Assembly: GCA_022842785.1 (NCBI GenBank)
Contig: JALHOW010000001.1
Location: forward strand, 1-64,000
Direction of reading: 5' to 3'
DNA length: 64,000 nt
Origin: Hyphomicrobiaceae bacterium
GTDB taxonomy: Bacteria; Pseudomonadota; Alphaproteobacteria; Rhizobiales; Hyphomicrobiaceae
Shown: in pieces, positions 25,071 through 32,223 of the stretch
Numbering within the stretch: position 1 is the stretch's first letter
Layout of the letters: each line of letters starts with the position of its first letter
Made by a program: the position numbers and the translations under genes
The notes under the pieces: generated by a model
Databases searched by the model: none
What the model was told of the DNA's origin: nothing
Seen by the model: the letters and a program-made list of their open reading frames with translations, nothing else

Positions 25071-25191
25071 TCGCCGATCTCCTTCTCCGGTATCTCCGCC
25101 GCGCGACGCTAGCCGCCGCGCTCGGCAGAACGCAAGCCGCGGTCGATCAGGATTTCGCGAGGAAAGTATGGCGGTGCGCGCCAGTGCGCGA

Positions 25192-25734
25192 TCACAAAGT
25201 CCGGCACCAGCGCAGGAGTTGGCGGTATAGGCGCTGCGTGCTGACAAGCGCGCATTGCAGTCGCTGGGCGAGGCTCTGCTGGTGGAGCGGAGATCGCAGG
25301 ACGTGGCGGCGGGATCGCTGCAAGCCTCGCGCGCCCCGGACCGTCTGGCTCTCGCGAAGGAGGTGTGCGAAGTCCGCGACTGGATTGAGGAAGGTGATCC
25401 CATTCCGGCGACCGAGACGCCAGCGCACGCGAGCGCTCACGCGTGTGCCGTTCTGCAGGCGCAGCGCCACCACTTCGCGGCGCTTCAGGCGGCATTCGCC
25501 CGCGAGGCTGGCGCCATAGAGGGTCAGGGACACCAGCGTGGCGCGATGCGTGCCGCTCATTGTGAGAACATCGACGTCGAGTGCGGGCCGGCGAGGGCGC
25601 CGCCGGTGCTTGAAGCGCCGCGCACCCACGCACCCGAAACGGACCCTAGCGCCGACCCGCGTGGCCGGTTCGACCAGCGGGAGCGGGCTAAGGCCGCCGC
25701 TGACGAACAGGGCGGGAAACTCGAGGACCGGCAT
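25192..25734 (-). CDS. Divergent PilZ-like protein
   Basis: A 180-residue protein with a probable PilZ-type barrel. THRATLVSLTLYGASLAGEC resembles the (D/N)xSxxGA strand, followed by EVVALRLQNGTRVSARVRW and NGITFLNPVADFAHLLRES. The canonical D/N before the serine is absent and the RxxxR motif is unclear, so c-di-GMP binding is doubtful. The frame continues upstream to 25959. The ATG at 25734 was chosen because AAGGA precedes it and the domain-like sequence begins there. The opposite-strand frame over 25255-25779 looks like a shadow. Confidence 0.5.
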   Translation of the reverse strand: MPVLEFPALFVSGGLSPLPLVEPATRVGARVRFGCVGARRFKHRRRPRRPALDVDVLTMSGTHRATLVSLTLYGASLAGECRLKRREVVALRLQNGTRVSARVRWRLGRRNGITFLNPVADFAHLLRESQTVRGARGLQRSRRHVLRSPLHQQSLAQRLQCALVSTQRLYRQLLRWCRTL

Positions 25735-25905
25735 TTGGCGCTCATCCTTGGGATGCATTATGGCATGTACTGCAATTAGAGATTGTAGTCGCATGTACTT
25801 AACGCGTTCTGAATGACCAGCCGCTCGGTGCGTGGTGCTGCCGACCGCCTTGCCTAATACGCGTGCAGACCGCCTGGAGTTCAGGCTAGCCACCGGACGG
25901 TGCTC

Positions 25906-26307
25906 ATGGTTCCGTTTTGGCAGGGCAAGATTTGGAATCGCAGGCGCCGAGTACGGCAAATGGGCGACCGTTACGATCGAGGTTGGGGTAAGGGGCCACG
26001 CCCCCCATTCGTTGCGGGGCTAAGGCGTCCGCCGCCCGAGATCATCAAGTGGGGCCTCGTCCCGGGGCTGCCGACGATCGGGCACAATGGCGGCCCGCCG
26101 ATCGATCCACCTGTCAACGATGCGTTCGTGGCCTATCGCTGGCGCAAGGCGCACCGCGAGGCCTGGAAGAACCCGCCCTACAGCATCATGATGTTCCGCC
26201 TGAAGCGCGCGGAGGCGGCCGGTGTGACCTATGAGGAATACACATCGGAGCTGCTCGACAGCGGCCGCCATCTCCAGGCGGGCGATCGCGACAAGAAGCC
26301 CAAATGA
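25906..26307 (+). CDS. Small conserved protein with HNGGP motif
   Basis: About 133 residues, function unknown. The middle has TIGHNGGPPIDPP, a motif seen in short uncharacterised alphaproteobacterial proteins. A helical, basic C-terminal half follows (YRWRKAHREAWKNPP, RLKRAEAAGVTYEEYTSELL) that suggests nucleic-acid contact, but this is speculative. The start may be the GTG two codons earlier (25900). A strong terminator stem follows before the convergent xsc gene. Confidence 0.6.
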   Translation: MVPFWQGKIWNRRRRVRQMGDRYDRGWGKGPRPPFVAGLRRPPPEIIKWGLVPGLPTIGHNGGPPIDPPVNDAFVAYRWRKAHREAWKNPPYSIMMFRLKRAEAAGVTYEEYTSELLDSGRHLQAGDRDKKPK

Positions 26308-26310
26308 AAA

Positions 26311-26332
26311 GGGCGGGCACTGCTGCCCGCCC
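26311..26332 (-). terminator. Intrinsic terminator of xsc
   Basis: A perfect 9-bp stem GGGCGGGCA/TGCCCGCCC with a CTGC loop. Read leftward it is followed by TTTTCATTTG, a good U-rich tail, 30 bases past the xsc stop. The rightward tail is poor, so it serves mainly xsc. Confidence 0.75.
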
Positions 26333-26361
26333 CTGGCACTCTCCCCCGAGCGCGCCTGAAA

Positions 26362-28140
26362 TCAGTCGACTTTCTGCGGCCGGAAGTCTTCGCTGTTGAT
26401 ACCCGCGACGACGACCGGCTTCTTCATGGCATCGCGACGGAAGGGCTCACCGAGCTCCTGGTTGAGGATCACCTCGATGAAGGTCGTGACGCCCTTCTTC
26501 TGGGCCTCGCACGACTCCGCGATCGCCGCCTTCAACTCGTCCTGTGTCCTGACCGCGACGCCCTTGAGGCCGCAGCCTTCGGCCACCTTCGCGTAGCTCA
26601 GTTCGGGATGCAGCTCTGTGCCGACGAAGTTGTCGTCGTACCAGAGCGTCGTGTTGCGCTTCTCCGCGCCCCACTGGTAGTTGCGGAACACGACCATGGT
26701 GATGCCGGGATATTCCTTGCGGCCGATGGAGCCCATCTCGCTCATGGAGATGCCGAAGGCACCGTCACCGGCAAAGCCGACGACCGGCGTATCCGGGCAG
26801 CCGATCTTCGCGCCGATGATTGCGGGGAAGCCATAGCCGCAGGGACCGAACAGGCCGGGCGCGAGATACTTCCGCCCCTTCTCGAAGGTCGGATAGGCAT
26901 TGCCGATCGCGCAGTTGTTGCCGATGTCGCTCGAGATGATCGCTTCACTTGGCAGGCCGGCCTGGATTGCACGCCAAGCCTGACGCGGCGACAGGCGATT
27001 GGGATCGCGCTTCCTCGCCCGCTCGTTCCACGTGGTGCCGGGATCGTCGTCCTCGTGATCCATGCCTGAGAGCGCCTGCTGCCAAGCCGACTTGGTCTGA
27101 TGAATAAGGGCCTTGCGCGCGTCGCGGCCGGCATTGCCGGCGGTCGGCGTGAGCTTGGCGAGGATCTGGCGCGCGACAAGCTTGGCGTCCCCCGCGATGC
27201 CGACGGCGACCGGCTTCGTCAGTCCGATGCGATCCGGGTTGATGTCGACCTGGATGACCTTCGCCTCTTTCGGCCAATAGTCGATGCCGTAGCCGGGCAG
27301 CGTCGAGAAGGGATTGAGGCGCGTGCCGAGCGCGAGCACGACGTCGGCTTTGGAGATTAGCTCCATGGCGGCCTTCGAGCCGTTGTAGCCGAGCGGACCG
27401 ACGGCAAGCGGATGGCTGCCGGGGAAGCTGTCATTGTGCTGGTAGCCGCTGCAGACCGGCGCATCGAGCTTTTCGGCGAGCGCTTTGCAGTCCGGAATGG
27501 CGCCGCCGATGACGACGCCCGCGCCCGACAGGATGACCGGGAACTTGGCGTCCGAGAGCAGCTTGGCGGCTTGCGCGATCGCTTCGGCGCCGCCAGCCGG
27601 ACGCTCGAACTCGACGACGGCCGGGAGATTGATGTCGATGACCTGGGTCCAGTAGTCACGCGGAAGGTTGATCTGGGCCGGCGCTGAAAGACGCTTGGCC
27701 TTCAGGATCACCCGGTTCAGCACTTCGGCCACGCGCGAGGGGTCGCGAACCTCTTCCTGGTAGCAGACCATGTCGCGGAACAGCGCCATCTGCTCGACTT
27801 CCTGGAAGCCGCCCTGGCCGATGGTCTTGTTCGCCGCCTGCGGGGTCACCAGCAGCATCGGCGTGTGGTTCCAGTAGGCCGTTTTGACCGGCGTGACGAA
27901 GTTCGTGATGCCGGGGCCGTTCTGCGCGATGCACATGGCGATCTTGCCGGAGGCGCGCGTATAGCCGTCGCACATGAAGCCGCCATTCATCTCGTTGGCG
28001 ACGTCCCAGAAGGTGATGCCGGCCTTGGGAAAGAGGTCGGAGATCGGCATGAAGGCCGAGCCGATGATGCCGAAGGCGTGCTCGATGCCGTGCATCTGAA
28101 GCACCTTCACGAAGGCCTCCTCGGTCGTCATCTTGGTCAT
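26362..28140 (-). CDS. xsc: Sulfoacetaldehyde acetyltransferase
   Basis: Xsc is a thiamine-diphosphate enzyme that turns sulfoacetaldehyde and phosphate into acetyl phosphate and sulfite, the desulfonating step of taurine, isethionate and sulfoacetate degradation. The 592 residues match the family length. N-terminal GIEHAFGIIGSAFMPISDLF and FWDVANEMNGGFMCDGYTRA (with the ThDP-activating Glu) and AQNGPGITNFVTPVKTAYWN are Xsc-like, and differ from acetolactate synthase. The ThDP/Mg site is GFAGDGAFGISMSEMGSIGR. AGGGAG precedes the ATG. It diverges from a sauS-like gene, with a terminator after it. No tauABC, tpa or tauR is near. Confidence 0.9.
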   Translation of the reverse strand: MTKMTTEEAFVKVLQMHGIEHAFGIIGSAFMPISDLFPKAGITFWDVANEMNGGFMCDGYTRASGKIAMCIAQNGPGITNFVTPVKTAYWNHTPMLLVTPQAANKTIGQGGFQEVEQMALFRDMVCYQEEVRDPSRVAEVLNRVILKAKRLSAPAQINLPRDYWTQVIDINLPAVVEFERPAGGAEAIAQAAKLLSDAKFPVILSGAGVVIGGAIPDCKALAEKLDAPVCSGYQHNDSFPGSHPLAVGPLGYNGSKAAMELISKADVVLALGTRLNPFSTLPGYGIDYWPKEAKVIQVDINPDRIGLTKPVAVGIAGDAKLVARQILAKLTPTAGNAGRDARKALIHQTKSAWQQALSGMDHEDDDPGTTWNERARKRDPNRLSPRQAWRAIQAGLPSEAIISSDIGNNCAIGNAYPTFEKGRKYLAPGLFGPCGYGFPAIIGAKIGCPDTPVVGFAGDGAFGISMSEMGSIGRKEYPGITMVVFRNYQWGAEKRNTTLWYDDNFVGTELHPELSYAKVAEGCGLKGVAVRTQDELKAAIAESCEAQKKGVTTFIEVILNQELGEPFRRDAMKKPVVVAGINSEDFRPQKVD

Positions 28141-28209
28141 GGCCGTTGCTCCCTTGCTTTCTAATGTTCTGGACTATCTTTGCGGACATCCGGGCCGGCG
28201 CCAAGCTGC

Positions 28210-28223
28210 GCATTGCGCAATGC
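28210..28223. promoter_or_regulatory. Perfect palindrome in the xsc/sauS divergent promoter region
   Basis: GCATTGCGCAATGC is a 14-bp perfect palindrome centred in the 215-base interval between xsc (start 28140) and the sauS-like gene (start 28356). A TTGACA (28259-28264) that could be a -35 box for sauS lies 35 bases to its right. Position and symmetry suggest an operator for a dimeric regulator of both genes, but no regulator gene is adjacent. Confidence 0.5.
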
Positions 28224-28355
28224 AGCGTCTCACTCTCCAGGACGTTTCGTCTCGCGGTTTGACATGCCGGTGCGCGGCCTGTCAATTGATGGCCGAATAA
28301 GCGAAAACATATCAGCAGGCCGCCCGCCGCCACAAAACGCCAAACGAGGGACGTC

Positions 28356-29795
28356 ATGCAGGATACGCCCGCCCGCAAGCCAGCCGAGACCTCAGCCGCC
28401 GATCCCGTACCCGAACTCATACGGCGCGCCCGGGCCGCCATTACGGCCTTCGCTGCCGAGATCGCACGCGAGGGTCAGCCCCGCATCGACGAAGCTGTCA
28501 CCGCGCTCGCCTGGTCGATCTACAAGCCGGAGACGGCGAGACGCTATGCCGAACTCGCCGTCGAAGTGACCGGCATCGGCAATGTCGAGAGCAAGGTCAT
28601 CAAGAACCAGCGCAAGACCTTCGGCACGCTGCGGGATCTCCTGCGCGCGAAGTCGACTGGCATCATCGAGGAGTTGCCGGAGAAGGGTCTTGTGAAGTGG
28701 GCCAAGCCCGTCGGAGTCGTTGCCGCGATCACGCCATCGACGAACCCGCAGGCGACACCCGTCAACAAGGCCATGATGGCCATCAAGGGCGGCAACGCCA
28801 TCATTATCGCACCGCCGCCGAACGCCTGGGATGCGACCGAACCGGCCGTCGCCGGAATGCGCGCGGAGCTGACGCGTATCGGCCTGCCCGCCGACCTCGT
28901 GCAGATGCTGCCAAGCCCGGTATCGCGTGAGATGACGACGCGGCTCATGGAGCTGTCTGATCTCAATGTCGCAACCGGCAGCCAGGCGAATGTGAAGGCC
29001 GCCTACAAGTCCGGGAAGCCGGCACTCGGCGTCGGTCTCGGCAATGCGCCCGTGATCATCGACTCGAGTGCGGACCTCGATTCCGCCGCCGATCTCATCA
29101 TGCAGTCGAAAACATTCGACAACGCGACGTCGTGCTCATCCGAGAATGCGGTCGTGATCGTCGATGACGTCTACGACGCGGCGATCAAGGCGCTGGAGAA
29201 GCACGGCGGTTACATGGCTGATACGGCCGAGCGTGGGCGCATCGTCGATCGCCTATGGGTGGACGGCAAGCTCAACCGCGCTGTCATCGCGCAGGGTCCA
29301 GAGCGGCTGGTGGACGTCTTCGAGCTTTCATCGCGGGCGAAGGGCTGCAAGTTCGTGATGGCCGAGGAGACGGGCATCGGTAAGGCATATCCGCTGTCGG
29401 GCGAGAAGCTCTCGCTCGTGCTCACGATCTACCGCGCCAAGGATTTCGCTGACGCCAAGCGGCTCGTGAAGGACATCCTCGACTATCAGGGGCGCGGGCA
29501 CTCCTGCGGCATTCACACAAAGAACATGGACCACGCACGCGAACTTGCGGCCGATACGGATGTCGTGCGCGTGCTCGTCAATCAGGCGCACACCTTCGGC
29601 AATGGCGGCGGCTTCAACAACGCGCTGCCCTTCACGCTGACCATGGGTTGCGGCACGTGGCAGGCGAATGCCTTTTCCGACAATCTCTCCTGGCGCAACT
29701 TCGTCAACATCACCCACCTCGTGATGACCATCCCCGAAGACAAGCCTTCCGAGGAGGCGCTGTTCGGGCCGTATTGGGCGAAGTGGGGGAAGTAG
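28356..29795 (+). CDS. sauS: CoA-acylating sulfoacetaldehyde dehydrogenase-like enzyme
   Basis: A 479-residue CoA-dependent aldehyde dehydrogenase. The catalytic cysteine is C260 in FDNATSCSSENAVVIV, and cofactor-binding segments include VAAITPSTNPQATPVNKAMM and ATGSQANVKAAYKSGKPALG. The C-terminal HTFGNGGGFNNALPFTLTMG and NAFSDNLSWRNFVNITHL segments are characteristic of SauS, which interconverts sulfoacetyl-CoA and sulfoacetaldehyde. Placement next to xsc supports this reading. An acetaldehyde or succinate-semialdehyde substrate is the alternative. The genes for sulfoacetate activation (sauT) and uptake (sauU) are not adjacent. The methyltransferase follows after 52 bases. Confidence 0.78.
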   Translation: MQDTPARKPAETSAADPVPELIRRARAAITAFAAEIAREGQPRIDEAVTALAWSIYKPETARRYAELAVEVTGIGNVESKVIKNQRKTFGTLRDLLRAKSTGIIEELPEKGLVKWAKPVGVVAAITPSTNPQATPVNKAMMAIKGGNAIIIAPPPNAWDATEPAVAGMRAELTRIGLPADLVQMLPSPVSREMTTRLMELSDLNVATGSQANVKAAYKSGKPALGVGLGNAPVIIDSSADLDSAADLIMQSKTFDNATSCSSENAVVIVDDVYDAAIKALEKHGGYMADTAERGRIVDRLWVDGKLNRAVIAQGPERLVDVFELSSRAKGCKFVMAEETGIGKAYPLSGEKLSLVLTIYRAKDFADAKRLVKDILDYQGRGHSCGIHTKNMDHARELAADTDVVRVLVNQAHTFGNGGGFNNALPFTLTMGCGTWQANAFSDNLSWRNFVNITHLVMTIPEDKPSEEALFGPYWAKWGK

Positions 29796-29847
29796 GCGCC
29801 CATTCCGGTGCTAAAGTGGGCCTCGCGCAGCAGCCGGAGTGAAGCCC

Positions 29848-30669
29848 ATGACCGACAAGGTGGCAGACCACTACAGTGCGACGCGGAACCTGTCTGATGC
29901 GATCGCCGACAAGCTTCGCGAGAGCGGCAAGGATATCGGCGCGCTCACGACGGCTGATCTTGGGGCGATTGACGAGTTCCACGTCCGCGGGCGCAGGGCG
30001 ACCTTGGAACTCGCCGAGGGCCTGAACCTGACGGCCGGCTCTCATGTGCTCGATCTCGGCAGTGGCCTCGGCGGGCCCGCGCGGACGCTCGCCGAGACCT
30101 ACGGTTGCCACGTGACCGGCATCGACCTGACGCCTGCCTTCTGCGAGGCGGCCACGGCGCTCAGCAAATGGGTCGGACTGAGTGACCGGGTCGAATTCCA
30201 GGTCGGTGATGCCACTCAGCTGCCCTTCGAGGACGGCGTGTTCGATGCTGCGATGACCATCCATGTCGCGATGAACATTGCCGCCAAGGATCGCATGTAT
30301 GCCGGGGCTCGCCGCGTGCTGAAGCCCGGTGGCCTGTTCGGGATCTATGACATCCTGCAGGGCGAAGGCGGCGAGGTGCTGTATCCCGTGCCCTGGGCGC
30401 GAGATCCCTCCATCAGCCATCTAGCCACTCCGGACGATATGCAAGCCCTGCTTACCGGCGCGGGTTTCAAGATTCTCAGCGTTACCGACTCAACGGAGGA
30501 GGGCCAGCGCTGGTTCGAGGCGATGGCTGAGCGCATGAAGCAGGGGGGCGTGCCGCCACTGACCTTCCGCACATTCCTTGGCGATGATTTTCCGGCGATG
30601 ACGCGCAATCAGGTGCGCAATCTGCAGGAGCGGCGCATTCGCACGGTGAGCTATATCTGTGCGGCTTGA
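29848..30669 (+). CDS. Class I SAM-dependent methyltransferase
   Basis: A 273-residue methyltransferase with motif I VLDLGSGLGGPARTLAE near residue 65, the acidic ribose-binding VTGIDLTPAFCEAA, motif II-like FDAAMTIHVAMNIA and a late GGLFGIYDILQGEGG. The layout resembles small-molecule methyltransferases of the UbiE or sarcosine/dimethylglycine type. The acceptor is unknown. The ATG at 29848 has GGAG seven bases upstream, and an in-frame GTG three codons earlier is less likely. It is probably in an operon with the sauS-like gene, so a role in the same pathway is possible but unproven. Confidence 0.85.
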   Translation: MTDKVADHYSATRNLSDAIADKLRESGKDIGALTTADLGAIDEFHVRGRRATLELAEGLNLTAGSHVLDLGSGLGGPARTLAETYGCHVTGIDLTPAFCEAATALSKWVGLSDRVEFQVGDATQLPFEDGVFDAAMTIHVAMNIAAKDRMYAGARRVLKPGGLFGIYDILQGEGGEVLYPVPWARDPSISHLATPDDMQALLTGAGFKILSVTDSTEEGQRWFEAMAERMKQGGVPPLTFRTFLGDDFPAMTRNQVRNLQERRIRTVSYICAA

Positions 30670-30711
30670 GGGGAAGCTTGGCGCAGGTTGCCCTGCGCCA
30701 AGTCAGTCAAT

Positions 30712-30951
30712 TCAGTCGCAGCCGTGACGCCGCATACAGCGGCGGAAGTCCCGGCCGCCTCCCCACCGTGCGCGGCACTCGCGGTACCAGCGGCGGCAGT
30801 AACGGTGCTGCGTCTTCTCGACGAGCGACATCTGCGGTAGTGCCAGGCCGCTCACTGGACCGGTGGACACCGGTGCTGCGGTGGCCCCACTGGCGCTGAA
30901 CGCCAGTCCTCCGGCCGTGACGGCCGCCGCGATGATCAAGCCTCGCATCAT
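30712..30951 (-). CDS. Small secreted Arg/Cys-rich protein
   Basis: A 79-residue protein with a signal peptide (MMRGLIIAAAVTAGGLAFSA, cleavage near ATAAP) and a basic C-terminus holding four cysteines (YCRRWYRECR then RRCMRRHGC). Spacing suggests two disulfides in the periplasm. AGAGGAG lies eight bases before the first ATG. The frame stays open upstream through the tRNA-Gly region, but that part is antisense to the tRNA and is rejected. The family is not recognised, and similar short cationic exported proteins are common in Hyphomicrobiales. Confidence 0.7.
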   Translation of the reverse strand: MMRGLIIAAAVTAGGLAFSASGATAAPVSTGPVSGLALPQMSLVEKTQHRYCRRWYRECRARWGGGRDFRRCMRRHGCD

Positions 30952-31160
30952 TCGATTTCTCCTCTTGTTACCCCGGCAAGTACAAAGCGCGAGGGAGGCC
31001 CGGAGGTTTCTCAGGCGGGAACGGAAGCTGTTATTCTGATCGGAGGAAGAGGGGCATGGAACCGAAGCGCGACGCACGAATTTCGAGCGCTTGCATTCAG
31101 TCGGGCTTTCCGCCATAAGGTGGCCCTCGATCGCCCCCGGGCGGTCGCTCTCGATTGGAT

Positions 31161-31235
31161 GCGGGTGTAGCTCAGGGGTAGAGCACAACCTTGCCAAGGT
31201 TGGGGTCGTGGGTTCGAATCCCATCGCCCGCTCCA
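31161..31235 (+). tRNA. tRNA-Gly (anticodon GCC)
   Basis: A complete 75-nt cloverleaf. The acceptor GCGGGTG pairs with CGCCCGC, with one G-T pair. The D stem is GCTC/GAGC. The anticodon stem CAACC/GGTTG encloses TTGCCAA, giving anticodon GCC. The T arm is GTGGG-TTCGAAT-CCCAT, the discriminator is T, and CCA is encoded at 31233-31235. Confidence 0.97.
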
Positions 31236-31241
31236 TCGAAA

Positions 31242-31568
31242 TTATGGCATTGGGCCCGTCCACTGGCGGGTCGTTTGTATTTCGGCGCCATATTCGCGCC
31301 ACTCCGCCAAGAGCGAAATCACCGTCGTCAGCGCCAAAACGATTTGCGCCCACCGACGGGGATCGGTGGGCGCTGGGGGTATCGAGGTTTTGTCGGATGC
31401 TTGGGCATCCGTTGCACCAGGACCGAAGATACGCCGATCGAGACGCGTGCGAATCAAAGATAGCACGAGTGCAGCGTTTCCACAATTTTGGGGTCGGGGC
31501 AGCTTGACGACGGCCGCTGAAAAGAGGCAGGCGCGCTCGATCCGAGTGGCGTCAGCTTCCGTGCTCAC
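31242..31568 (-). CDS. Doubtful small membrane ORF
   Basis: A 108-residue frame starting with GTG, 25 bases after the EamA stop on the same strand. Its C-terminal part, RRWAQIVLALTTVISLLAEW, looks like a real transmembrane segment, whereas the first 60 residues look random. It contains the 11-bp inverted repeat at 31346-31373. It may be a short membrane protein cotranscribed with EamA, or chance. This is the only coding candidate in the 357-base gap between tRNA-Gly and EamA. Confidence 0.25.
   Translation of the reverse strand: MSTEADATRIERACLFSAAVVKLPRPQNCGNAALVLSLIRTRLDRRIFGPGATDAQASDKTSIPPAPTDPRRWAQIVLALTTVISLLAEWREYGAEIQTTRQWTGPMP
31346..31373. repeat. 11-bp inverted repeat (stem-loop)
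   Basis: GCGCCCACCGA/TCGGTGGGCGC, a perfect 11-bp stem around a 6-base loop, in the gap between tRNA-Gly and EamA. Rightward it is followed by GGGGTATCGAGGTTTTG, a weak T-tract. It could terminate the tRNA-Gly transcript or be a structured element. Confidence 0.45.
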
Positions 31569-31592
31569 GGGTCCCCATTGCCGAGGCGAATG

Positions 31593-32030
31593 TCAGCCTT
31601 GGTAGGCGACGAGGATGGCCCCAGTGCCAATCATAGCCACACCGAGCCAGTTGGCCGACGAGAGCTTTTCCCCGAGCAGCAGCACACCGAACACCGCGAC
31701 GAGAACGACGCTGAGCTTGTCGATGGGCGCAACGCGGGCCGCGTCGCCGATCTTGAGGGCGCGGAAGTAGCAGAGCCAGGAGGCGCCTGTCGCCATGCCC
31801 GAGAGCACGAGGAACGCGTAGGTCCTCCCCGACACGCTGCCCGGCGACTGCCATTGGCCGGTCCCGAGCAGCAGTAGGCCGACGACGAGCAGGATCACGA
31901 TGGTCCTGATGAAGGTGGCGAAGTCGGACCCCACGCCTTCCACACCCACCTTGGCAAAGATGGCTGTCAGGGCGGCGAAGCCGGCTGACAACAGCGCCCA
32001 CAGCTGCCACGATTGAAACAGGTCTTTCAT
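31593..32030 (-). CDS. EamA/DMT-family permease, single-domain
   Basis: A 145-residue membrane protein with about five hydrophobic helices, half the length of a usual two-domain EamA transporter and therefore expected to dimerise. Family features are WALLSAGFAALTAIFAKVGV, FATFIRTIVILLVV, ASWLCYFRALKIGDAARVAP and the final GEKLSSANWLGVAMIGTGAI. The substrate is unknown, and relatives move amino acids or metabolites. It diverges from the ATP-grasp gene, with 193 bases between them that presumably hold both promoters. Confidence 0.88.
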   Translation of the reverse strand: MKDLFQSWQLWALLSAGFAALTAIFAKVGVEGVGSDFATFIRTIVILLVVGLLLLGTGQWQSPGSVSGRTYAFLVLSGMATGASWLCYFRALKIGDAARVAPIDKLSVVLVAVFGVLLLGEKLSSANWLGVAMIGTGAILVAYQG

Positions 32031-32223
32031 ATTGCCGTCCTCCCGCCCAAGCCTCTAGCTCCGAGCCTGTCCGTTCGGCTGCCCAATTCGGCAGCAACTA
32101 CCGCCGCTCCGCTTCGTCCGTCGCCCGATAAGTTGGCAATTGCCCAATCAGTAAACGCTTCAATTGCGGCGCGGGCGATTCTAGTATCGTTCGATGTGCC
32201 CTATTCGCGCATAAGGAGAGCCC

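Noticed and set aside
25255-25779. 174-residue plus-strand frame overlapping the PilZ-like gene
   Set aside because: The minus-strand frame shows a barrel-like pattern and a continuous domain. The plus frame has no recognisable motif or ribosome-binding site.
26362-28140. Acetolactate synthase or oxalyl-CoA decarboxylase as identity of the ThDP enzyme
   Set aside because: Length, the FWDVANEMNGGFMCDGYTRA segment and the sauS-like neighbour fit sulfoacetaldehyde acetyltransferase. No ilvN or frc gene is adjacent.
30952-31485. N-terminal extension of the small secreted protein to 257 residues
   Set aside because: It would run antisense through tRNA-Gly and lose the signal peptide, while a strong AGAGGAG site marks the ATG at 30951.
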